64,000 nt of DNA, from contig NZ_JAQPCN010000001.1 of NCBI RefSeq assembly GCF_028464225.1, forward strand, positions 124,001 to 188,000. Direction: 5' to 3'. A model generated the notes under the pieces. The model saw nothing but the letters and a program-made list of their open reading frames with translations. It was not told where the DNA came from and made no database searches. The position numbers and the translations under genes were made by a program. Of this stretch, positions 18,605 to 26,631 are shown piece by piece. Numbering within the stretch: the stretch's first letter is position 1; the number at the start of each line of letters is the position of its first letter. This DNA is from Zeaxanthinibacter sp. PT1. Its GTDB lineage: Bacteria; Bacteroidota; Bacteroidia; Flavobacteriales; Flavobacteriaceae.

Positions 18605-21291
18605 ACCGAGTCTTTCCTTATATTCGCCGTATCCTTTTTCTTCTTGTTCAGTATGCCGCCGAGAATATCCCTGGCCGCATTTTTGACCGGGTCTTTTTTA
18701 ACCCCAGTGGTATCTCTTTTTACACTGTCCTGACTTTTCTTACCTAGTACACTACCCAGCACACCTTTTACTGTTTGAGCTGTGGAATCTTTCTTCGTGG
18801 CTGTACTGTCTTTCTTCCCACCGATCATTCCACCGATCAGGTCTTTTGCTTTATCCGTACCCTTACCGATCAGTTTCTGTTTTTCGATCTCCACCAAGCG
18901 GGCGGTGAGTTGTTTTACTCCACCCGCCAGGTCCGTGGAAACCTGGGGATTTGCATAAGTTCCTTTCATGGTAGCCACCACGGGGATGGTGAGATCCTTT
19001 AACTGCTGGTCATCTATCCTGGCGATCAGGTTATTTACTTCTTTGCCCAGGTATTTAGCCGGCACTTGGATGGTGGCATTGTATTCCAGCTGCTTATCAA
19101 ATGTGTGTTCCCCGGCCACCTGTATAGCGATGTCTTTGTAATTCACGGTGAATGGTTTTACCCGTACCAGCCCGTTCTCAAAACTAAGCGCGGTCTTCAG
19201 GTCGCGGAGGTTCAGGCTATCCAGGTTAAGGAAGTTGAGCTTACCATCCAGCAGGGCCAATAACTTCTCTTTTTCGGGGTCTATGCTAGTCTGCAGTAAT
19301 TCGGCCAGCGCATTCCCGGTAAGAGTGGCCAGGTCCGGGGTCATTTCCTCGGTCAGCAGGCCGTTGAGATTAAGCGTTGAATTCAGTCTGCCCTGCAGTG
19401 CATTGGCCACCGGAGCCAGGGCACGCAGCAGTTCTACCTGCTTAAAGGTCTCGGCAATGCTGAAATCTGCTATTCCCAGTTGCATATCAAAGACAGGGCG
19501 AGCTTCCTTGGTAGAAACGTTCCCGCTCAGATTTAATCGTCCTCCCAGTACAGAAGAGGTCAGCCCGGAGAGGGTAGCCTTCTGGTCGCGAATGGCCAGC
19601 TCCCCGCTCAGGTTCTTCAGGTTCAGGTTATCGTAGATCACCGTATTGGCCCTGGCCTGCAGGCTGACATCCAGGAAGGATGGAATTTTCAGGGCAGCGG
19701 TCTTCGTCTTCTCCCCTTCCCCACCCGAGGTCGTGGTTTCTGCAGTCATAAAATCGCCCAGGTCAAAGGTATCGGAGTTCAGGGTGAACTGCCCCCGTAT
19801 TGGCTGATCATTGAACATGAAACCGAGCAGGTTGCGGAGGGAGCCCTGGACAGCAAAGTCGGTATTCCCGGTCTTCCCTTCCATTTTTTTCAGGCTGACC
19901 ACCGTGGGGGTGAAATTCATTTCCATACTACTGATGGCCACAGGGTTCTTCAGCTCGGCGGAGCTGTACTCAAAATTGCGCAGGCTGGCGGTACCACTTG
20001 TTTTGGTGTTCTGGTACTGTTTGTTCTCGATGGAAGCCATATCAAAAGCGGTACTTACATCGGCCCGCAGCAGTCCTTTCAGGTCTTTGGCCGCAGGGAG
20101 GGGATATGCCTTGCTGATGTTGGCCAGGTTCATATTGGCGTCTATATCAGCAGTTACCCTGGTATTCCCCAGCAACTCGGTGATGTTAGAGGTCATGGTG
20201 AAATAGTCCTGCCCTATCCGGAACGAGGCTTTCTTTATATCCACGAAGGTATCTTCCGATATTCCGCTCGTATTCTTCACGGCTGCATCGATCACGATAT
20301 CGCTGACGCCCATGGGCAGATCGGGGTATTTAAAGGAGGCGTTATCGGAATTGATCTGGATATTAAATTGGGGAATATAAGTGTCATCTACCTTACCGGC
20401 GATGGTACCCTCTACCATGAAATCCCCGGAGGTGGTCACCTGGTCCAGGTTCTTGGCATATTCTTCGGGCATCACGCCGAGGAAATTCTTGAAATCGGAA
20501 GAAGGCGTTTTAAACTTAAGGTCTACTTGCTGGTATTCCTCAAATAGCTGTACGTAGCCTTCGAAGACCAGGGGTAGCTGGTTCAGCAAGGCCTGGTTCT
20601 CAAGGAAGGTATATTTATCATTCTCCAGGTCTATCCCTATAAGCGCTTCTAACTGCAGCTTGCTGCGGTCCAGGTAATTCACACTATCCATCTCAAAAGA
20701 GAGCAGGGCGTTGGTGTTCGTCTGCAATTCAGATTCGGTCAGGGAGAGGTCCCCGTTCCCATTATGCGAGATCTCATCGAGCAGCATTCGGATGCCCGTG
20801 GCCCGGTCCAGGTACGAAACCGTCGCATTTTCTATGGTATATCCCTGAAGCTCAAAGGTAAAATCGGCCGTAGGTTCATCACTTTCTACGGTGATGTCGT
20901 AATTGGCGTTTTCATTCTCATCTACCACGATATTAAGGAGTGCCCCGTCTACAGTCAGGCTTCGGACGGAATAGGCTTCCCCGGCACCTTTAAACAGTTC
21001 GCCCAGCCCCATTTTTAAAGAGGCTTCCGAGGCATAGAACAAGGTGTCACCTTTAAAGGGTTCGGTAGTATTTACAATGCGCATCCCTTTCATACTTAGT
21101 TCGGCATTGGGAAAACTACTGATCAGGCTCAGGTCTGCATCGTCAAAATTAAAATCGGCTTCAATACTGCTGTTTACGTTATTACGCACCAGGGTTCCTA
21201 TCTTGCTTTCCAGGAAAATAGGAATGGCGACTAGTATAGCGATGATCACCAAGAGGGTGATCCCAACAATTTTCAGAATCTTTTTCTTCAT
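18595..21291 (-). CDS. AsmA-like outer-envelope protein
   Basis: 898 residues. A single N-terminal membrane anchor (about 7-28, IVGITLLVIIAILVAIPIFL) is followed by an AsmA N-terminal domain and long beta-rich repeats up to an AsmA-like C-terminal region (about 600-780). The tail (about 810-898) is low-complexity Lys/Asp/Ser/Thr, with repeats such as KKDSTATKKDSTAQ. AsmA/TamB-type proteins are thought to bridge the periplasm and move phospholipid to the outer membrane. The following genes on the strand (yhhQ, sppA) are upstream; YhhQ ends 29 nt before it. Confidence 0.85.
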   Translation of the reverse strand: MKKKILKIVGITLLVIIAILVAIPIFLESKIGTLVRNNVNSSIEADFNFDDADLSLISSFPNAELSMKGMRIVNTTEPFKGDTLFYASEASLKMGLGELFKGAGEAYSVRSLTVDGALLNIVVDENENANYDITVESDEPTADFTFELQGYTIENATVSYLDRATGIRMLLDEISHNGNGDLSLTESELQTNTNALLSFEMDSVNYLDRSKLQLEALIGIDLENDKYTFLENQALLNQLPLVFEGYVQLFEEYQQVDLKFKTPSSDFKNFLGVMPEEYAKNLDQVTTSGDFMVEGTIAGKVDDTYIPQFNIQINSDNASFKYPDLPMGVSDIVIDAAVKNTSGISEDTFVDIKKASFRIGQDYFTMTSNITELLGNTRVTADIDANMNLANISKAYPLPAAKDLKGLLRADVSTAFDMASIENKQYQNTKTSGTASLRNFEYSSAELKNPVAISSMEMNFTPTVVSLKKMEGKTGNTDFAVQGSLRNLLGFMFNDQPIRGQFTLNSDTFDLGDFMTAETTTSGGEGEKTKTAALKIPSFLDVSLQARANTVIYDNLNLKNLSGELAIRDQKATLSGLTSSVLGGRLNLSGNVSTKEARPVFDMQLGIADFSIAETFKQVELLRALAPVANALQGRLNSTLNLNGLLTEEMTPDLATLTGNALAELLQTSIDPEKEKLLALLDGKLNFLNLDSLNLRDLKTALSFENGLVRVKPFTVNYKDIAIQVAGEHTFDKQLEYNATIQVPAKYLGKEVNNLIARIDDQQLKDLTIPVVATMKGTYANPQVSTDLAGGVKQLTARLVEIEKQKLIGKGTDKAKDLIGGMIGGKKDSTATKKDSTAQTVKGVLGSVLGKKSQDSVKRDTTGVKKDPVKNAARDILGGILNKKKKDTANIRKDSVQP

Positions 21292-21320
21292 AGTATTTTA
21301 CAATTGGGGCGAACCCTGTA

Positions 21321-22031
21321 TCAGAGCTCCAGGTCTATCTCCTGCTCCGGAGTAAGCTTAAATCTTTTGCGGAAAATATATACAAAAATATAAAGGAAGG
21401 GGGTATCAATAAATGCAATTAATACCTTGAAAGCAAAACCGCTAAGGACCAGTCCGTAGAACAGTTCCCAGGGCAGCACCCCGAAGACGCACAGCAGGCC
21501 AACCACCAGGAAGGTATCAATAAACTGGGAGGTAAAGGTAGAGAAGTTGTTCCGCAACCAGAGGTAACGTCCACGGGTGAGTCTCTTCCAGAAATGGTAA
21601 ATGGCAATGTCTACGTACTGGGCGCAGAGGTAGGCCAGCATAGAGGCGAGTACGGCGATGGGAGACAGGGCAAACACACTCTGGAAAACCTCATCGTTGA
21701 CCGGCGAGTTTTCAATGGCCGGAACCTGTTCTGCCAGCAGGATGATCCCCATGGAAAAGATAGAAGCAAAGATTCCCGCTGTGACTACCTGGTTGGCTTT
21801 CTTCCTTCCGTATATCTCGGAAATCAGGTCCGTGATCAGGAAGGTAATTGGATAAGGTAAGATCCCTACCGAAAGTTCAAATAAAGGTGCATCAAAAAAG
21901 GTCAACTCCCCGAAGGGATACCAGTAAAAGAATTTCTGGAAGATCAGGTTAGAGACCACCAGGGAGGTGATAAAAAGTGCTCCCAGGTATAAATAAATCC
22001 GGAAGGCCAGCTTTTTGTCCTTAGCATTCAT
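21321..22031 (-). CDS. yhhQ: queuosine precursor transporter
   Basis: 236 residues, about six membrane segments, DUF165/VUT_1 family, which imports preQ0/preQ1 or related 7-deazapurines for queuosine tRNA modification. Conserved features include ITFLITDLISEIYGRKKANQVV, FAFKVLIAFIDTPFLYIF and the RYLWLRNNFSTFTSQFIDT segment. It starts 2 nt after sppA, implying an operon. No queuosine biosynthesis genes are in the window. Confidence 0.88.
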   Translation of the reverse strand: MNAKDKKLAFRIYLYLGALFITSLVVSNLIFQKFFYWYPFGELTFFDAPLFELSVGILPYPITFLITDLISEIYGRKKANQVVTAGIFASIFSMGIILLAEQVPAIENSPVNDEVFQSVFALSPIAVLASMLAYLCAQYVDIAIYHFWKRLTRGRYLWLRNNFSTFTSQFIDTFLVVGLLCVFGVLPWELFYGLVLSGFAFKVLIAFIDTPFLYIFVYIFRKRFKLTPEQEIDLEL

Positions 22032-22033
22032 GC

Positions 22034-23791
22034 TTACTTGATGTTAAGCGAATAGGGAAGTCTTGCCTGCACCCCTTTGGTACGGCCGGCCCTGCGAACT
22101 TCCTGCAGTATGCCGTAGAGCTCTTCCCCTATTTCTGCCTTAAGGGCAGCCTCTGTAATGCGGCTCTCAGCACCGCCCAGGTCTTCCATGAGGCGGGCAA
22201 AACCCGACTTAAATTTGGGATATTTCTTTACACTGAATTCGGTTAGCTCTGCCAATTCCGCGGCGCGGTTGATCGCCATATCCAGGCCTCCAAGGGCATC
22301 TACAAGCCCTAGGCGTTCTGCATCCACCCCACTCCAAACACGGCCCTGTGCCAGGCTGTCTACCTGGGCCATGCTCATGTTCCTGCCGGCAGCTACCCGG
22401 CTTAAGAACGTTTGATATACCTCTTCAATGCTCTCTTGTACAACCTCGCGAAAATCGTCGGTCATGGGTTCAAAAAGGGAGTACTCCACCGAATTCTTAT
22501 TTGTTCCTACCTGTTCTGCATTTATTCCGATATCTTCGGCCAGTTCGCTAATATTGGGAACCGTTCCGAAGACCCCGATAGATCCAGTGATCGTTGTCGG
22601 CTCCGCGAAGATCTCATCGGCACCTGCTGCGATATAATAGCCCCCTGATGCCGCGACATTTCCCATGGAAACCACCACAGGTTTTACAGCCTTGGTGAGC
22701 TCTACCTCGCGCCAGATGATATCCGAGACCAAGGCACTACCCCCGGGCGAATTCACCCGTAGTACCACAGCTTTAATATCATCGTCTTCCCGGGCTTTGA
22801 CCAAGGCTTCTGTCATGATCTCCTGCCCGATGATATCCGGGCCACCCTCACCGTAGAATATTTCGCCCTGGGCAAAAATTACGGCGACCTCATCTTCACC
22901 TTTATAGATCTTCTTTTTCTTGGCGTCTTCCATATAGTCGGCCATGGAAACGTAATTTTGATCATCGTCTATATCTGTCCCGGTCTCCCCTTTAAGCATG
23001 GCCTCGTATTCATCATAGTAGCGAGTACCATCGATCATGCCGTTGGCGATGGCATATTCTGGCATCCGTGCCCCCAGGGTGTCTGCGATGGTGTTCAGGG
23101 CAGTGACATCCAGCTGCCTGGACCGGGCGATATCATCGACCATTTCTGACCAAAGCGAGCCCAGCAGCTCCTCTAATTGCTGGCGATTAGATTCGCTCAT
23201 ATTATCGGACATAAAAGGTTCAACCGCGCTTTTATATTTTCCATGGCGGATCACTTCGATCTTCACCCCTGATTTTTCCTGCAGGCTTTTTAAGTAGAGT
23301 ACCTCGGCAGAGAGCCCGCGAAAATCCATCATCCCCACGGGGTTCAGGAAAACGCTGTCGGCCACACTGGCCAGGTAGTAATCGGGCTGCATATAAAAAT
23401 CCCCGTAGGCATAGACGAATTTACCGCTCTCCTTAAAATCTTCCAGGGCATCACGCATAGCTTTGATCTGGGAGAGCCCGGCCATCAGCATATTGCTCCG
23501 GATACTGATTCCTTTAATTTTATCATCATCAGCGGCCACCTGTATGGCATGGATGATTTCATCCAGCCCCATATTCTGTTCAAATAGCCCGGCGAAGGGA
23601 TCGGCGGCATCATTGCCGGTATAGTCACTGATAGGGTATTCCAGGTTGAGTTCCAGGACCGAATCTTTTTTAACGGTTACGGCATCCTCTGCGCTCGCAA
23701 GGGAGACCAGGATCAGGAACATGACAAAAATAATTCCGAGGGCCATTAGGGTCCCTAAAATGGACGCCAGGAGATTACGTAGAAAATTCAT
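22034..23791 (-). CDS. sppA: signal peptide peptidase SppA, 67K type
   Basis: 585 residues, membrane-anchored by an N-terminal helix (about 8-33). Two tandem ClpP-like domains make up the long form. The lysine general base is in RHGKYKSAVEPF (first domain) and the serine nucleophile in GNVAASGGYYIAAGAD (second domain). It degrades cleaved signal peptides in the inner membrane. First of a three-gene minus-strand set with yhhQ and the AsmA-like gene. Confidence 0.92.
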   Translation of the reverse strand: MNFLRNLLASILGTLMALGIIFVMFLILVSLASAEDAVTVKKDSVLELNLEYPISDYTGNDAADPFAGLFEQNMGLDEIIHAIQVAADDDKIKGISIRSNMLMAGLSQIKAMRDALEDFKESGKFVYAYGDFYMQPDYYLASVADSVFLNPVGMMDFRGLSAEVLYLKSLQEKSGVKIEVIRHGKYKSAVEPFMSDNMSESNRQQLEELLGSLWSEMVDDIARSRQLDVTALNTIADTLGARMPEYAIANGMIDGTRYYDEYEAMLKGETGTDIDDDQNYVSMADYMEDAKKKKIYKGEDEVAVIFAQGEIFYGEGGPDIIGQEIMTEALVKAREDDDIKAVVLRVNSPGGSALVSDIIWREVELTKAVKPVVVSMGNVAASGGYYIAAGADEIFAEPTTITGSIGVFGTVPNISELAEDIGINAEQVGTNKNSVEYSLFEPMTDDFREVVQESIEEVYQTFLSRVAAGRNMSMAQVDSLAQGRVWSGVDAERLGLVDALGGLDMAINRAAELAELTEFSVKKYPKFKSGFARLMEDLGGAESRITEAALKAEIGEELYGILQEVRRAGRTKGVQARLPYSLNIK

Positions 23792-23988
23792 AGCAGATGG
23801 CTAAAGGTTTGCAAACAAATATAACCAATCCGAATAGTACAGGATTCTTTTCTTATCAAATTTGCCATTTGAACTATAAGCAGGGCTGATAAGGCAAGCT
23901 CACCACCCGTTGCCACTGGCTTTGAGCACGGCTGATGAAAGGCTATCAGAAGTTATCAACGGCCATGGGATTATGCCCTGCAATTTTT

Positions 23989-23996
23989 TAGATTTG
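23989..23996 (+). promoter_or_regulatory. -7 element before folK-dNK
   Basis: TAGATTTG fits TAnnTTTG and ends 7 nt before the ATG, which would give a leaderless message. A matching -33 TTG is not evident, so confidence is limited. Confidence 0.4.
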
Positions 23997-24003
23997 CATC
24001 CTT

Positions 24004-25143
24004 ATGACTCCTAAATCTACTCTCTACCTTGCTATTGGCAGCAATGAAGGCCAAACGCTACACAACCTACAGCAGGCGGTCTTTGCATTGCGAAAGAAGC
24101 TGGGGGATATCACGGGAGTTTCCAAGGTGTACCGCAGTGCCGCCTGGGGCTTTGACGGACCCGATTTCCTGAATGCCTGTGTAAAGGTTGAGACAGAGCA
24201 GTCAGCTGCCGAAGTAATGAGGAGCATACTAAAAATTGAAAAGCAGCTGGGCCGGCAACGGAAACAGGAGGAGGGCTACGAGTCCAGGGTCATAGATATA
24301 GACCTGCTATACTACGATTACGAAGTGATAGAAGAGGAAGGACTAACGGTCCCCCACCCCAAATTACAGGAGCGCAAGTTTGTACTGAGGCCATTATCGG
24401 ACATTGCCCCTCAATTTTACCATCCCATATTCAATAAAGATACCCGGAATTTATTGCAGGAGTGCAAGGATACTGTCATCCCGGAAAAAACAGAGCACAA
24501 ATTGTACTGGAGCCGGGCTCAGTTATTTTCCCAGGTCGATTTTCTAGCCATAGAGGGGAACATAGGTGCGGGGAAAACCACCCTGGCCAAGAAGATCTCC
24601 GAAGATTACAACGCCAAGCTGGTCTTAGAGCGCTTTGCGGATAACCCTTTCCTTCCCAAATTCTATGAAGACCCGGCCCGCTATGCCTTCCCGCTGGAAA
24701 TGTCTTTTTTAGCAGAGCGCTACCAGCAATTTGTAGACGACACCACGCAGTTTGACCTGTTTAAGAATTTTATGGTCAGTGATTACGACATCTTTAAATC
24801 GCTCATTTTTGCCAAGGTAACTTTGCAGGAAGAGGAGTTTAACCTTTACCGGAAGATGTTCAATTTTATGTACAAGGAAGTGAAGAAACCTGGGCTATAT
24901 GTTTACCTGTACCAAAAGACAGACCGTTTACTGGACAACATCAAAAAAAGGGGCAGGGATTACGAGCAGCAGATACAGCCGGACTACCTGGACAAGATTC
25001 AGCGCGGATATATGGACTTTTTGAGGAGCAACCCCCAACTGAACAGTTTGATCCTGGATGTAAGTGATTTGGATTTTGTGAGCAACCGGGATGATTACGA
25101 CTATTTATTAGACCAGATCCAGGCCCACCTGACTAAGATCTAG
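24004..25143 (+). CDS. folK: FolK-deoxynucleoside kinase fusion
   Basis: 379 residues with two enzymes in one chain. Residues 1 to about 160 are 6-hydroxymethyl-7,8-dihydropterin pyrophosphokinase (LAIGSNEGQTLHNLQQA, DGPDFLNACV, RVIDIDLLYYD, VPHPKLQERKFVLRPL), a folate-pathway step. Residues about 178-379 are a deoxyadenosine/deoxyguanosine kinase-type domain: P-loop GNIGAGKTT (185-193), LERFADNPFLPKFYEDP, and the lid DRLLDNIKKRGRDYE. The second domain salvages purine deoxynucleosides. Both halves look intact. The fusion links folate and deoxynucleotide supply, a relation that is plausible but inferred. An intrinsic terminator follows. Confidence 0.9.
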   Translation: MTPKSTLYLAIGSNEGQTLHNLQQAVFALRKKLGDITGVSKVYRSAAWGFDGPDFLNACVKVETEQSAAEVMRSILKIEKQLGRQRKQEEGYESRVIDIDLLYYDYEVIEEEGLTVPHPKLQERKFVLRPLSDIAPQFYHPIFNKDTRNLLQECKDTVIPEKTEHKLYWSRAQLFSQVDFLAIEGNIGAGKTTLAKKISEDYNAKLVLERFADNPFLPKFYEDPARYAFPLEMSFLAERYQQFVDDTTQFDLFKNFMVSDYDIFKSLIFAKVTLQEEEFNLYRKMFNFMYKEVKKPGLYVYLYQKTDRLLDNIKKRGRDYEQQIQPDYLDKIQRGYMDFLRSNPQLNSLILDVSDLDFVSNRDDYDYLLDQIQAHLTKI

Positions 25144-25237
25144 GGCTTTAATTAACAGTGGATATTTGGAATTAAGCCGCAGTTTGTTTTTCTTGCATAC
25201 CTGCTAAGCAACTAACTGGCTCAAATTTATACCGACG

Positions 25238-25263
25238 CCCCGGCCCCACAGCCGGGGTTTTTT
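25238..25263 (+). terminator. intrinsic terminator after folK-dNK
   Basis: CCCCGGC (25238-25244), a 6-base loop, GCCGGGG (25251-25257), then six Ts. It lies between the convergent folK-dNK and SpoU methyltransferase genes. Confidence 0.9.
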
Positions 25264-25786
25264 ATTGGAGTTTGGACCAAAGGTCCCAGACCACCACCCC
25301 AGCGCTGACCGAGATATTGAGGGAGTGTTTGGTCCCGAATTGCGGGATCTCCAGCACGCCATTACAGAGGTCGACCACTTCCTGGGACACCCCTTTAACC
25401 TCGTTCCCTAATACCAGGGCGTATTTTTTGCCGGGCTGCACCCGGAAGTCGTTCAGGAAAGTGGCATTTTCTGCCTGTTCCACGGCCATGCAATGATAAT
25501 CCTCTTTCAGTTCGCGGATAAGGTCTGTAGTGTTTTCCCGGTATTCCCAGGCTACGCTTTCGGTAGCCCCGAGGGCGGTTTTATGGATGTCTTTATGGGG
25601 AGGTTGGGCGGTGATCCCGCAGAGGTATACTTTTTCTATAAGGAAGGCATCGGCGGTTCTGAAGACGGAGCCAATGTTGTTGAGGCTCCGGATATTGTCC
25701 AGGATGAGCACCAGGGGTGTCTTCTCGGCCTCCCTGAATTCTTCAGGATCCAATCGTTGCAATTCGCTATTCTTTAATTTTCGCAT
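25262..25786 (-). CDS. SpoU/TrmH-family RNA 2'-O-methyltransferase
   Basis: 174 residues, the length of a minimal SPOUT methyltransferase without an extra substrate-binding domain. The knot motifs are present: NIRSLNNIGSVFRTADAF (motif 1), ALVLGNEVKGVSQEVVDLC (motif 2) and PQFGTKHSLNISVSAGVVVWD (motif 3). It uses SAM to methylate a ribose in tRNA or rRNA; the target is not determinable from sequence. It ends on the folK-dNK terminator. Confidence 0.88.
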   Translation of the reverse strand: MRKLKNSELQRLDPEEFREAEKTPLVLILDNIRSLNNIGSVFRTADAFLIEKVYLCGITAQPPHKDIHKTALGATESVAWEYRENTTDLIRELKEDYHCMAVEQAENATFLNDFRVQPGKKYALVLGNEVKGVSQEVVDLCNGVLEIPQFGTKHSLNISVSAGVVVWDLWSKLQ

Positions 25787-25900
25787 ACTAAGTATTACCG
25801 TAATTATTTAATTTTTCTGCCACCCTTCTGTTTAGCTTTTGATTCTGCTAGAGGGTCCGCAGAGCTTATTATTATCGAATTCTTATAGGAGGGGGGGGGT

Positions 25901-26502
25901 ACTTAACCCCACCCCGTGATCAAGTTAACTGTCTTCACTGCATAAAACTTGCAGGGGTTAATTTAGTTACAAGGTTACAGAGGTACAAGGTGACAGGTTT
26001 AAAATTGGTTTATGGCCGGAAGATTTTAATATCTACATGCCGTAAACCCACCCTAGCCTGGCAGCTTATTCGGGCAGACTACCAACCCGCCCAGGCCTCT
26101 GGCCTATTCGGGCAAGCTGCAAACCCAACCTAGCTCTGCGGCACGTTCGGTAAGGGCGAGCTGCCTCCAAGCCGGGGTTCTTAACCCCGCCCCGTGATCA
26201 AGTTAAGCGTTCTCCCTGCATAAAACTTGCAGGGGTTAATTTAGTTACAAGGTTACAGAGGTACAAGGTGACAGGTTTAAAATTGGTTTATGGCCGGAAG
26301 ATTTTAATATCTACATGCCGTAAACCCACCCTAGCATGGCAGCTTATTAGGGCAGGCTGCATGCTGCCTACCCTCCCGAACGTGCAGTTCGGTACCTGCC
26401 CGGACTGAGTCCATTCAGGCGGGCGGGCGGGCTGTCTCCATGCCGGGGTTCTTAACCCCGCCCCGTGATCAAGTTAAGCGTTCTCCCTGCATAAAACATG
26501 CA
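25901..26502. repeat. direct-repeat block between trmH and mutS
   Basis: An 845-nt region without a gene. A unit beginning TTAACCCC(A/G)CCCCGTGATCAAG starts at 25903, 26181 and 26452 (periods 278 and 271). The first two copies extend about 165 nt and are nearly identical through a GTTACAAGGTTACAGAGGTA stretch; the third keeps only the first ~50 nt. Between copies are GC-rich stretches such as CATTCAGGCGGGCGGGCGGGC (shared, with changes, with 47,729-47,750 in the cassette array). No ORF of note. Function unknown. Confidence 0.75.
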
Positions 26503-26631
26503 GTAGATAAAAAGCAGGCTGCTTTCGAAAATACTACCTCTGAAGTTATCCGAAAATATCAACAAAGGTTCGGCAACCAGAGGGAAAATAGTAATTTCGT
26601 CAAGGCACAAAAATAATCTAAACCCATCGTT

